This document shows positions 1-7,802 of a DNA stretch of 64,000 nucleotides, piece after piece. Below the pieces are notes generated by a model, which was not told where the DNA came from, ran no database searches, and saw nothing but the letters and a program-made list of their open reading frames with translations. The translations under genes and the position numbers were made by a program. The DNA is from Caulobacter endophyticus (GTDB taxonomy: Bacteria; Pseudomonadota; Alphaproteobacteria; Caulobacterales; Caulobacteraceae), in assembly GCF_029543245.1 (NCBI RefSeq), contig NZ_JARQWV010000018.1:1-64000 (forward strand). Reading direction: 5' to 3'. Every line of letters starts with the position of its first letter. Positions within the stretch are counted from its first letter, which is position 1.

Positions 1-115
1 CGGGGGCGGTTTTTGTTTGCCCCCACCGGCTGGGTGCCGCCGCACCCTTCCCCCCCCCGCGTGGGGGGGGGGGGGGCCCCCCCCGCGGTGGCGGGGCCGA
101 GACTGGGCCCCGTGC
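1..115. other. Non-coding, homopolymer-rich left edge
   Basis: This stretch is almost pure G and C, with a run of nine C (50-58), fourteen G (63-76) and eight C (77-84). A possible hairpin with GGGGGC/GCCCCC arms spans about 2-24. Reading frames cross it but their peptides are low-complexity Pro/Gly/Arg. No gene is supported before 271. Such runs are error-prone in sequencing and could be a contig-edge artefact. Confidence 0.5.
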
Positions 116-158
116 CGGCCGTCGCCCCCTCCGTCACGGCGCCGATGGCGCCGCGCCA

Positions 159-189
159 CCTCCCCCGCACGCTTCGCTACGGGGGAGGA
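159..189. repeat. Short palindrome, CTCCCCCG/CGGGGGAG arms
   Basis: A hairpin whose arms read CTCCCCCG and CGGGGGAG around a CGCTTCG-containing loop. It resembles one arm of the family-B intergenic repeats found at 17734 and 32107, without the partner arm. It lies about 80 bp upstream of the DUF72 gene. It may be a repeat remnant. Confidence 0.4.
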
Positions 190-270
190 GTTTGGCTCGC
201 AGCCCTTGCTAAGGGCTCGACGGATCGCCGAACCTCGCCTAGGTTTGCGCGGAACAAGAGGGGAACGCGC

Positions 271-1068
271 ATGAGCGGCGACATCCGTATCGGCATCGGC
301 GGCTGGACCTTCGAGCCCTGGCGCGGCCACTTCTATCCCTCCGACCTGAAGCAGAAGGAAGAACTGGCCTATGCCAGCCGCCAGCTGACGGCGATCGAGA
401 TCAACGGCACCTACTATTCCAGCTTCAAGCCCGACAGCTGGCGGAAATGGCGCGACGAGACGCCCGACGACTTCGTGTTCGCGGTGAAGGCCTCGCGCTT
501 CACCACCAATCGCAAGGTGCTGGCCGAGGGCGGTGAGTCGGTGGGCAAGTTCCTCGACCAGGGCCTGACGGAGCTGGGCGACAAGCTTGGCCCGATCCTC
601 TGGCAATTCATGCCCACCAAGAAGTTCGACGAGGCCGACTTCGGGGCGTTCCTGGCCCTGCTGCCCAAGGAGAAGGACGGCCTGCGCCTGCGCCACGCGG
701 TCGAGGTGCGCAACGACACCTTCATGACCCCAGCCTTTCCGGCGCTTCTGAGGGAGCACGGCGTGGCCGGCGTCTACGCCAAGCACTTCGACTATCCGGA
801 GTTCGCCGACGAGGCCGCCGACTTCGTCTATGCCCGCCTGCAGACGGGCTCTGACGCGGTGGCGACGGCCTATCCTGAGGCCGAGCTCGACCAGTGGGCC
901 GACCGCCTGAAGACCTGGGCCGCCGGCGGCGCCCCGGCCGACCTGCCGCGAATCGACAAGGCCTCGGTTCCTGCCGCCAAGCAGCGCGACGTCTTCGCCT
1001 TCATCATCCACGAGGGCAAGGTGAACGCGCCCCACGGGGCGATGGCGCTGATCGATAGGGTCCGCTGA
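271..1068 (+). CDS. DUF72 (YecE-like) protein
   Basis: A 265-residue protein of the DUF72 family, whose members adopt a TIM-barrel fold and whose biochemical role is not firmly established. The opening motif GIGGWTFEPWRGHFYP (about residues 7-22) and the segment AIEINGTYY are typical. The length fits the family. The open frame runs upstream to position 13, but the first 86 codons are low-complexity, so I chose the ATG at 271, where the conserved domain begins. It stands alone: a family-A palindromic repeat starts two bases after its stop and separates it from the convergent gene at 1234-1971. Family call is firm; function is unknown. Confidence 0.85.
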   Translation: MSGDIRIGIGGWTFEPWRGHFYPSDLKQKEELAYASRQLTAIEINGTYYSSFKPDSWRKWRDETPDDFVFAVKASRFTTNRKVLAEGGESVGKFLDQGLTELGDKLGPILWQFMPTKKFDEADFGAFLALLPKEKDGLRLRHAVEVRNDTFMTPAFPALLREHGVAGVYAKHFDYPEFADEAADFVYARLQTGSDAVATAYPEAELDQWADRLKTWAAGGAPADLPRIDKASVPAAKQRDVFAFIIHEGKVNAPHGAMALIDRVR

Positions 1069-1069
1069 T

Positions 1070-1231
1070 CCTTCTCCCCTTGCGGGAGAAGGTGTCATCC
1101 GAAGGATGACGGATGAGGGGTCTCTCAGACGCAAAACGCCGCGACAGATGAACGGCCGTCGCGGCGTTTCTGTGCGTGCAACCCCTCACCCGACCCGCTA
1201 CGCGGGCCACCCTCTCCCGCAAGGGGAGAGG
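1070..1231. repeat. Family-A intergenic palindromic repeat (copy 1)
   Basis: Outer arms CTTCTCCCCTTGCGGGAGAAG and CTCTCCCGCAAGGGGAGAG enclose an inner hairpin (about 1134-1170) with GCCGCGAC/GTCGCGGC arms followed by TTT. It begins two bases after the DUF72 stop and ends three bases before the stop of the convergent gene. The inner hairpin with its T-run looks like a terminator. Other copies: 11070, 15142, 16164, 34642. Confidence 0.9.
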
Positions 1232-1233
1232 GG

Positions 1234-1971
1234 TCACCCCGCAGCAGCCGCCGCCATGTCGCGCCACGGGCGCGCTTCCTTCCTGAACCGCGGGTGGGTC
1301 TTGGAGAGGCGCTTATCGAGTTCGGCCAGGGCTTCGCGGGCCTCGGCCTTGCGGCCGGTCTCGCCCAGGAACACCGCATAGCGGGCCATGCCCTCGAAGC
1401 CGGGCAGGTGGGCGGCGGCCCAGCGCAGGGAGACGTCGGCCTCTTCGTTGCGGCCCAGCGCCGCCTGGGCGCGGCCGAGCGCCAGGGCGGTCTGCGGCGT
1501 GCGGCTCTTTTCGCCCTGCTCGCCCAGGGCCTCCAGCAGCGGCAGGGCCTCGGCCGCGCGGCCCAGTTCGAGCAGGCTGTTGGCGCGCGCCAGCATCAGG
1601 GCCGGGTCGTCGGCATAGTGGCCTTGCAGGGCCTGGGCGTAGATCCGCTCGGCCTCCTCGTGCTTGCCAAGGCCGGTGGCGGCGGCGGCCAGGCGCGAGA
1701 GGTTGGTGACCGTGGGCGCGTCCTCGGCCTCGCGGCTGGCCTCGCGATATTCCCGCTGCGGGTCCAGCGCCTGGCGGGCGGCGGCCTTCATCTGCTGGGC
1801 CTTGGACCCGCCCATGAACTCCGGCGCGATGATGGCCAGCAGGTACACGATCCCGCCCAGCGGCTGGAACATCAGGATGATCAGCAGCCAGTACATCGCC
1901 TGGCCCGTGCGCACCACGTGGACGCAGAGGGCGATCGAGAAGATCAGCGACAGGCCGATAGCGGGGAACAT
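1234..1971 (-). CDS. Membrane-anchored TPR protein with PLDc_N-like N-terminus
   Basis: A 245-residue protein. Two hydrophobic segments at the N-terminus (about residues 1-20 and 27-50, including the stretch MFQPLGGIVYLLAI) resemble the PLDc_N membrane module. The rest is Ala/Leu-rich helical sequence with TPR-like spacing, such as AERIYAQAL and ARANSLLELGRAAEALPLLEAL. The frame extends 44 codons upstream, but those codons are Arg/Pro-rich and the ATG at 1971 is preceded by GGAGAC, so I chose that start. Expected topology is membrane-anchored with a TPR domain for protein contacts. The partner and pathway are unknown. Confidence 0.7.
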   Translation of the reverse strand: MFPAIGLSLIFSIALCVHVVRTGQAMYWLLIILMFQPLGGIVYLLAIIAPEFMGGSKAQQMKAAARQALDPQREYREASREAEDAPTVTNLSRLAAAATGLGKHEEAERIYAQALQGHYADDPALMLARANSLLELGRAAEALPLLEALGEQGEKSRTPQTALALGRAQAALGRNEEADVSLRWAAAHLPGFEGMARYAVFLGETGRKAEAREALAELDKRLSKTHPRFRKEARPWRDMAAAAAG

Positions 1972-2255
1972 CAACAGGGTCTCCGGATACGTCCCGGCTA
2001 TGTGTGGCCCCCATGGCGGGGCGTCAATCCGCGAGGCCGCCCCAGGGCGAGGTTTCGCCGCCCGCTTCCGAGGGTTCGCGCGACGCCGCCTCTTGCGCGT
2101 CAACTCTGCGTCTGCCTAATGTCGTTATATTGCGAGAGTGCAATCCACTATGTGGGATTTCCTCGCGAGGCGCATAAGCAGACCGGGAAAAACCGGCGCT
2201 TTGGGTTGGAAACATAAGGGCGGGTCCAGAGAGGCGCCGCCGTCAGGAGGGACCT

Positions 2256-5186
2256 ATGTCGTCGTCGTCCTTGTATGGTTCGCGTGCTCGCAGCCTGCGG
2301 ACGGGCTGTTCCCTGGCCGTCCTGATGTCGGCGGTCCTGGCGGCCGGCGCGGCCAGCGCCCAGACAACGCCTCCGCCCGCCGGCGAGACCACCGAAAACG
2401 CGGTGGAGGAGGTGATCGTCACCGGCTTCCGCGAGAGCCTGAAGAGCGCCCTGAACGTCAAGCGCCAGTCCTCGGGCGTGGTCGACGCCATCAAGGCCGA
2501 GGACATCGCCGACTTCCCCGACGCCAACCTGGCCGAGTCGATCCAGCGCGTGCCCGGCGTGTCGATCACCCGCGTGGCCGGCGAGGGCCGCACCATCACC
2601 GTCCGCGGCCTGCCGCCGAACTTCACCCGCGTGCGCATCAACGGCATGGAGGCCCAGTCGACCAGCGGCGCCACCACCAGCGACCGCGGCGCCAATCTCG
2701 GCCGCGGCTTCGACTTCAACACCTTCGCCTCGGAGCTGTTCAGCGGCATCGCCGTGCGCAAGACCGCCCAGGCCGAGGTGATCGAGGGCTCGCTGGGCGC
2801 CACCGTCGACCTCGACATCGCCAAGCCGCTGGACCAGAAGGGCCGCACCTTCGTGGTCGGCGGTTCGCTGGGCTACAACGACCTGTCGAAGAAGAACGAC
2901 AAGAAGCTCTCGGCCGTGCTCGGCGACCGCTGGGACACCGCCTGGGGCCAGTTCGGCGCCCAGGCCTCGCTGGCCTGGAGCAAGCGCGAGTTCCTCGAGG
3001 ACCAGTGGGGCTCGGGCGGCTGGAACCCGGCCACGGTCGACGGCGGCTTCTGCACCCCCGTGGGGCGCCCCATACCGAACCCGGTGTTCAACGCCGCCAA
3101 CGGCACCGATGCGGCCAACTGCGCCACCGGCGTGCCGCGCCCGGCCGCGAACGACACCCTCTACGACCTGGGCAACCGCTCGACCGTGTTCTTCCCGCGC
3201 CTGCCGCGCTACGGCCGCTTCCACCACGACCAGGAGCGCACCGGCGCCACCCTGGCCCTGCAGTGGAAGCCCAGCGAGCGCACCTCGTTCGGCTTCGACG
3301 CCCTCTATTCGAACTATGACGTGGTGCGCGAGGAGAACTGGCTTGAGGGCTTCTCCTTCGCCCGCTCGATCACCCAGAATGGCAAGCCGCAGACGGCCAT
3401 CCGCGAACTGATCCTGCGCGAGGCCGGGACCAGCCAGACCGCCGGCGCCAACTTCGGCCTGCCGGTCTACGACGTGGCCTACGCCCGCTTCGACGGCGTC
3501 GACGTGCGTTCCGACACCCAGCACGACGAGTTCCAGAACGTCTTCCAGCAGTACACCTTCAACGGCAGGCACGAGCTGACCGACAACATCACCATCTCGG
3601 GCCTGGTCGGCTATTCGAAGTCGGACTTCGACCAGCCCAAGACCACGACGATCATGTTCCAGCGTCCCAATACGAGCATGACGATCGACTTCCGCGACGA
3701 CCGCGACCAGCCCAAGATCACCCACGGCTTCGACGTCACCGACGCCAGCCTCTACAGCTTCGGCGCGCCCAACGCCGAGGTGCGCCTGTCGCAGATCTTC
3801 ACCACCAACATCTACAAGACGGCCGAGCTGAACCTGGCCTGGGCCGTGGACGACGACCTGACCATCAAGTTCGGCGGCCACTTCCACGAGTTCTCGTTCG
3901 ACACCTCGGCCCGCCAGCGCCTGAACAACTTCCTGGTGCCCACCCTGACCAGCGACCAGCTGAAGGCGGTGACCAAGGTCATCAGCGGCTTCGGCGGCAG
4001 CGGCATCAAGGACGGCGTCTTCCCCAGCAGCTGGGCGACCATCGACTACGACAAGTTCGTCGACAGCCAGAACCTCTACAGCGACAGCGGCATGTACGCG
4101 CTCAGCGCCAATGTCGGCGGCATCCGCCGCGTCGAGGAGAAGGTGACGTCCGGCTACTTGCAGGCCGACCTCAGGACGGAGATCGGCGGGCTGCCGGTGC
4201 GCGGCGACATCGGCTTCCGCATCGCCAAGACCGAGCTGCAGTCGATCGGCTACCAGATCCCCAGCCTGCCCAACACGCCGCCCGAGCGGGTGGCCGCCGA
4301 CAACGACTATCTCGACGTGCTGCCGGCCGCCAACCTGGCGGTCGACGTGACCGACGACCTGGTGGTGCGCTTCTCGTGGGCCAAGGTGGTGTCGCGTCCG
4401 GACCTGGGCTTCCTGTCGCCCGGCGGCAGCCTGAACCTGACCGGCACGCCGTCGATCGCCTCGGGCAATCCCGACCTCGACCCGATCCGCGCCACCACGG
4501 TCGACCTGGGCGCCGAGTGGTACTTCGCGCCGGGTTCGGTGCTGGGCGTGGGCGTGTTCTACAAGGACATCGACACCTACGTGCAGAACCAGAGCCAGCA
4601 GATGAGCTTCCGCCAGACCGGCCTGCCGCTCGAACTGCTCAACGGCTCCAACCTCGATCCGGACAATTCGGTGTTCACCGTCACCCGCCCGGTGAACACG
4701 CCCGGCGGCCCCCTGAAGGGCTTCGAGGTCAACTACCAGCAGACCTTCACCTTCCTGCCGGGCTTCCTGCGCCACACCGGCGCGCTGGTGAACTACACCT
4801 ATGTCGACTCCCAGATCGACTACTTCCTGGCGGCCGGCGGGGTGACCACCAACGACCTCGTGGGCCTGTCGAAGAACGCCTACAACGCCACGCTCTACTA
4901 CGACGACGCCAAGCTCAGCGCCCGCATCTCGGCCTCGTACCGCGACAAGTCGATCGTCGCCCTGCCGGCCAACAACCCGCTGCAGGACGTCGAGGGCTAC
5001 GACGCCAACCTGACCTTCGACATGGCCGCCTCGTACCAGATCAACGACCGCCTGAAGCTGTCGCTGGAAGGCCTGAACATCTTCGACCGCTTCAACCGGC
5101 AGTACATCGACTCCGACCGCGACAGCACCTTCGTCTACACCCATACGGGGCGTCAGTTTAACCTGGGGCTTCAGTACCGGTTCTAG
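2256..5186 (+). CDS. TonB-dependent receptor
   Basis: A 976-residue outer-membrane receptor of the large TonB-dependent class common in caulobacters and xanthomonads. It has a signal peptide (residues 1-35, ending AGAASA), a TonB-box-like VEEVIVTG at 50-57, a plug domain with PGVSITR and TVRGLPPNFTRVRINGMEA, then a long beta-barrel ending in QYRF with the C-terminal aromatic typical of outer-membrane proteins. AGGAGG lies just upstream of the ATG. It imports a substrate using TonB-ExbBD energy. No neighbouring catabolic gene reveals the ligand, and length and motifs do not separate siderophore from carbohydrate uptake. About 285 bp of non-coding DNA precedes it. Confidence 0.95.
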   Translation: MSSSSLYGSRARSLRTGCSLAVLMSAVLAAGAASAQTTPPPAGETTENAVEEVIVTGFRESLKSALNVKRQSSGVVDAIKAEDIADFPDANLAESIQRVPGVSITRVAGEGRTITVRGLPPNFTRVRINGMEAQSTSGATTSDRGANLGRGFDFNTFASELFSGIAVRKTAQAEVIEGSLGATVDLDIAKPLDQKGRTFVVGGSLGYNDLSKKNDKKLSAVLGDRWDTAWGQFGAQASLAWSKREFLEDQWGSGGWNPATVDGGFCTPVGRPIPNPVFNAANGTDAANCATGVPRPAANDTLYDLGNRSTVFFPRLPRYGRFHHDQERTGATLALQWKPSERTSFGFDALYSNYDVVREENWLEGFSFARSITQNGKPQTAIRELILREAGTSQTAGANFGLPVYDVAYARFDGVDVRSDTQHDEFQNVFQQYTFNGRHELTDNITISGLVGYSKSDFDQPKTTTIMFQRPNTSMTIDFRDDRDQPKITHGFDVTDASLYSFGAPNAEVRLSQIFTTNIYKTAELNLAWAVDDDLTIKFGGHFHEFSFDTSARQRLNNFLVPTLTSDQLKAVTKVISGFGGSGIKDGVFPSSWATIDYDKFVDSQNLYSDSGMYALSANVGGIRRVEEKVTSGYLQADLRTEIGGLPVRGDIGFRIAKTELQSIGYQIPSLPNTPPERVAADNDYLDVLPAANLAVDVTDDLVVRFSWAKVVSRPDLGFLSPGGSLNLTGTPSIASGNPDLDPIRATTVDLGAEWYFAPGSVLGVGVFYKDIDTYVQNQSQQMSFRQTGLPLELLNGSNLDPDNSVFTVTRPVNTPGGPLKGFEVNYQQTFTFLPGFLRHTGALVNYTYVDSQIDYFLAAGGVTTNDLVGLSKNAYNATLYYDDAKLSARISASYRDKSIVALPANNPLQDVEGYDANLTFDMAASYQINDRLKLSLEGLNIFDRFNRQYIDSDRDSTFVYTHTGRQFNLGLQYRF

Positions 5187-5193
5187 GGTTTGA

Positions 5194-5275
5194 TCCCTCT
5201 CTCTTAGGAGAGGGAGGGGCCCGCCGCGCAGCGGTGGGAGGGTGAGAGGTTACAGCCTCTCACCGCTTCCCTCGT
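5194..5275. repeat. Family-C repeat arm, forward orientation (left flank of 5.2-7.1 kb island)
   Basis: Reads CCCTCTCTCTTAGGAGAGGG, then AGGGGCCCGCCGCGCAG and GGTGGGAGGGTGAGAGGTT, followed by a truncated piece of the opposite arm (CCTCTCACCGCTTCCCTC). It begins eight bases after the TonB-receptor stop. The inverted counterpart is at 7044-7102, about 1.8 kb away. Complete or paired family-C elements occur at 20748-20929 and 25242/25711. Confidence 0.85.
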
Positions 5276-5311
5276 CATCCCGGAAAGCGCCTGGTGGGTA
5301 TCCGGGGCTCA

Positions 5312-5338
5312 GGGCCGTCGCACCGCGTCGGCCCTTTT
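5312..5338 (+). terminator. Putative Rho-independent terminator after TonB receptor
   Basis: GGGCCG and CGGCCC arms separated by an 11-base loop and followed by TTTT. It lies about 130 bp past the receptor stop, beyond the family-C arm. Confidence 0.5.
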
Positions 5339-6061
5339 CGTTGAGGGTGAGCCGAAGGTCGTTCCGCGCCAGCCAACTGGATAGTCAGCGCTGCGAAAGA
5401 CGTGGTGTCGGACACCTCGAAGCGGTCGCCGGAAGCTTCCGAGAAGGGTGGCTAGCGGACGTTTGCCTTGGTCGCACCGAGTAGCTAGCTCGCGCCATAA
5501 GCCAACATTGGCGTACTTGCGGGAAGCGGACGCTCCCAGACGCCGAGCCTCAGTATAGCGCAGCTGCCCGCCGTTAGCCTCGGCGTTGGAAAAGATGATA
5601 GCCGCCCGGCACGCTTCGCACGCTTTCGGTCCGCAGTGGCAGGCACCGCGGGCACCGCAGGACATCAAGGGCCATGTAGTCGGCATCCTGATCGCCGACG
5701 GATCGGAGACCAAGGCGATTAACAAGCTGAAGGCCGCGTTCAAGAAGGCCGGCGCGGTAGCCAAGGTCATCGCCCTGATCGAGGCCGAGGGTCGCAAGGC
5801 CACGTCGGCCCGACGTCATCAAGGACGAGGCCTTTCGCCTCGGCCGCGTGGCCAAGCCAGTCAAGGACGTGGGCGGGCTGCAGCGCGGGCAGCCCCTCGG
5901 CAGCTCGATCGCTATGTCGCCGTCGCCAGGGGATCACTTGGCCGACAGATCACGCCAGCGCTGGGAAGGGATTTCGGCCGAGAGAATCAACTGCTTTGCA
6001 AATGTCGCATCCGCGAGCATCCGCCCCTGTGAGGATTCCCACAGGGGCATCCTGACAGACG
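5339..6061. other. Accessory stretch without an intact gene
   Basis: About 720 bp with no convincing intact coding sequence. Several short frames overlap on both strands with broken, low-quality peptides. Only the segment 5586-5806 resembles a known protein (see the pseudogene entry). From about 5990 onward the DNA is lower in G+C than the surrounding genes. It is bracketed by inverted family-C arms and looks like decayed accessory DNA. Confidence 0.5.
5586..5806 (+). pseudogene. Possible relic of the C-terminal domain of a large-subunit catalase
   Basis: The translated stretch GHVVGILIADGSETKAIN followed by KLKAAFKKAGAVAKVIALIE resembles the DJ-1/PfpI-like domain at the C-terminus of large catalases (KatE type), where a strand-DG-helix pattern is followed by GAxxKVIAP. 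Only about 70 codons match. The similarity stops abruptly near 5806, after which the frame gives Arg-rich nonsense, as expected after a frameshift. No upstream catalase core is present. I infer a degraded gene fragment. The family call rests on recognition alone and is tentative. Confidence 0.35.
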
Positions 6062-6154
6062 TTATCGCGGCGATTTGAGTTTTGCGTAGAGCAATACACC
6101 CAGCACACCACACACGCCCCCCACGAACATTATGAGAATAAAGTACGGATTCAT
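6062..6154 (-). CDS. Small (30-residue) membrane peptide downstream of bacteriocin-like gene
   Basis: A short reading frame beginning MNPYFILIMFVGGVCGVLGV and ending YAKLKSPR: one hydrophobic helix of about 20 residues followed by a Lys/Arg-rich tail, the usual pattern of an N-out, C-in single-span peptide. It starts 16 bases after the stop of the double-glycine-leader peptide gene on the same strand, so the two are probably co-transcribed. The ribosome-binding site is weak. Position and architecture would suit a small immunity protein or accessory membrane peptide, but nothing shows a function. The same frame extends upstream to 6244, inside the neighbouring gene. Confidence 0.5.
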   Translation of the reverse strand: MNPYFILIMFVGGVCGVLGVLLYAKLKSPR

Positions 6155-6170
6155 ATGCCGATTACCTATC

Positions 6171-6644
6171 TCAGAAGGGGGTTGGATTGCCTCCGGAACT
6201 GGTCGGATTTCCTGGAGCCGTGATGCCGCCCGCAAACCCAGCAATGCCGCCGGTCACCATACCACCGACCGCGCCGGCAAGAGCTCCGACGCCCACGCCT
6301 ACCAATACTCCCGGCCCGGTAATTGACGCAGCAACGCCGCCAGTGAGACCTCCGACGAAGGCCCCTCCGACGAGACCAACTCCGATTCCGTAGATCGCGT
6401 CTTCGAACTGATCAGTTGGTGTGCGTTCCTGCTGATAGGGTACGTCAATTGAAAGTCCACACCCGCTCAGCCGCACATAGTCGGTCCGGCCATCGCCATT
6501 GGTGTCGACTAAGCTCCAATCATTGGTGGGGCATTTGCCGCTTGAGTTGCTATCACCATCAAAATTTATCCAGAACGGCGAGGTTTGGCCCTGCGCGCTC
6601 CCGCCCGCAACCAATTCCATATCGTTAATCGACAAGACCCTCAT
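6171..6644 (-). CDS. Bacteriocin-like peptide precursor with double-glycine leader
   Basis: A 157-residue protein. Residues 1-15, MRVLSINDMELVAGG, look like a double-glycine leader of the sort cut by peptidase-containing ABC exporters. The predicted mature part has two cysteines (38 and 62), a calcium-loop-like DTNGDGRTD (47-55), an acidic middle, then a long glycine-zipper region (about 84-140; for example VGLVGGAFVGG, GALAGAVGGMVTGG) as in pore-forming bacteriocins and microcins. GGGAGAGG six bases before the ATG is a strong ribosome-binding site. No transporter or protease gene is nearby, so export would need a distant system. G+C is visibly lower than in the flanking housekeeping genes. 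It could instead be another secreted glycine-zipper protein. Confidence 0.65.
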   Translation of the reverse strand: MRVLSINDMELVAGGSAQGQTSPFWINFDGDSNSSGKCPTNDWSLVDTNGDGRTDYVRLSGCGLSIDVPYQQERTPTDQFEDAIYGIGVGLVGGAFVGGLTGGVAASITGPGVLVGVGVGALAGAVGGMVTGGIAGFAGGITAPGNPTSSGGNPTPF

Positions 6645-7043
6645 AGGTTGCCTCTCCCTTCAGTCTTAGCCTTGGCGGCTCACTTGAGCCTGAAACCTCC
6701 CTCAGTGCGTGTCAAATTTATTCACTATCGCAAAAAGTGTTTTTGGATGAGGGCGCCTTTGGGGCCGATCGCAACGGCGCTGTCCGTGCCGCCGTTGCCG
6801 CGCCCTACGGGCTTGAATGCTCCGCGCTAATCTCGCTCACCGCTCTCTCTCTCTCTATTCCAACCTATAGGTCTGATCGCTAGCGAGATTGCGCCAGGCT
6901 CGCGCGCTCAGCGATGAAGGCCCGAATGTCCGCCAAGAGTCGTAAGCCGGAAGCAGCGGCTGCTCCGAAAGGGGATATCCTGCGCGCCCCACAGCTTGGC
7001 GCGGACTGGCCAAGTCGCGTGGCGTCAGCTTTGGCCGACGGTG
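6645..7043. other. Non-coding upstream region of the bacteriocin-like gene
   Basis: About 400 bp without a supported gene. Nearest the gene it is AT-richer, including CAAATTTATTCACTATCG and a minus-strand TTGACA at 6710-6715 that could be a -35 hexamer; I found no convincing -10. A CT-rich run (CTCTCTCTCTCTCTAT) lies near 6843-6857. Nothing recognisable follows up to the family-C arm at 7044. Confidence 0.4.
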
Positions 7044-7102
7044 AAACCTCTCACCCTCCCGCGCCTTTGGCGCGGGCCCCTCCCTCTCTCTAAGAGAGAG
7101 GG
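7044..7102. repeat. Family-C repeat arm, reverse orientation (right flank of island)
   Basis: Reads AACCTCTCACCCTCCCGCGC, then GGCGCGGGCCCCTCCCTCTC and TAAGAGAGAGGG: the inverted form of the arm at 5194. It ends directly at the pth stop codon. Together with 5194-5251 it brackets the 1.8-kb accessory stretch. Confidence 0.85.
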
Positions 7103-7714
7103 TTATTCGCGCGGCTTCTTCGGGTCGGCCTTGGGGGAGGGGGCCAGGCGCAGGACCTCGGCCTGGTAGCGCTCGTCGTCGCCGGCGGCGGCGAAGGGCA
7201 GGGCGTCGGTCACCGCGTCCAGCAGCGGGTCCAGCCACTGGTGCTCGACCTTGTGGAAGTCGCCCAGCACGTAGTGCATGACCATGGCCTTGTCGCCCGG
7301 GTGGCCCACGCCGATGCGGCCGCGGCGGAAGGCGTCGCCGATCTGGCTGGTCACCGAGCGGATGCCGTTGTTGCCCGCCGCCCCGCCGCCGGCCTTCATC
7401 CGGAAGCGGCCGGGGGCCATGTCGATTTCGTCGTGGAAGACGATGACGTCGGCCGGCGACAGCTTGAAGAACTTCATGGCCTCGCCCACGGCGCGGCCGG
7501 CCTCGTTGTAGTAGGTCTTGGGCTTGAGCAGCAGCAGCTTGACCGGGCCGTCGGGCGTGTCGACCTGCCCCTCGCAGGCCAGCCCCTGGAAGCGCGCGCG
7601 CCAGGGCGCCGTGCCCCATTTGCGGGCGATGGCGTCCACGGCCATGAAGCCGACGTTGTGGCGGTTCTTCTCGTATTTGGCTTCGGGATTGCCGAGGCCG
7701 GCGAGGATAAGCAT
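7103..7714 (-). CDS. pth: Peptidyl-tRNA hydrolase
   Basis: A 203-residue cytoplasmic enzyme that releases tRNA from prematurely dropped peptidyl-tRNA so that it can be recharged. All catalytic positions are present: Asn9 in GLGNP, His19 in NRHNVGF, Asn70 in KPKTYYNEAG and Asp95 in HDEIDM. The GGGAAGNNGIRS segment is also typical. Length is slightly above the usual value because of a charged C-terminal tail (PKADPKKPRE). It follows rplY on the same strand, a common bacterial pairing, but an apparent terminator lies between them. Its stop abuts a family-C repeat arm. Confidence 0.97.
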   Translation of the reverse strand: MLILAGLGNPEAKYEKNRHNVGFMAVDAIARKWGTAPWRARFQGLACEGQVDTPDGPVKLLLLKPKTYYNEAGRAVGEAMKFFKLSPADVIVFHDEIDMAPGRFRMKAGGGAAGNNGIRSVTSQIGDAFRRGRIGVGHPGDKAMVMHYVLGDFHKVEHQWLDPLLDAVTDALPFAAAGDDERYQAEVLRLAPSPKADPKKPRE

Positions 7715-7733
7715 CGCTTTGGTTCTCAGAAGC

Positions 7734-7770
7734 GCAAACGAAAACGGGCGGACCCGAAGGCCCGCCCGTC
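7734..7770 (-). terminator. Rho-independent terminator downstream of rplY
   Basis: Arms ACGGGCGG (7744-7751) and CCGCCCGT (7762-7769). Read on the minus strand the stem is followed by TTTTCGTTT. It lies between the rplY stop at 7803 and the pth start at 7714, so it would end rplY transcription or attenuate read-through. Confidence 0.75.
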
Positions 7771-7802
7771 TCTATATCGGTTCGATCCGAAGACCGAGCG
7801 GA

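Noticed and set aside
2148-5144. A 998-codon open frame antisense to the TonB-dependent receptor
   Set aside because: High G+C removes stops from the antisense frame. The peptide is a Val/Gly/Ala/Arg mixture without motifs, while the plus strand encodes a complete receptor.
5586-6032. A 148-codon plus-strand frame as an intact gene
   Set aside because: Only its first 70 codons resemble a protein family; the rest is Arg-rich nonsense, so I list a pseudogene fragment instead.
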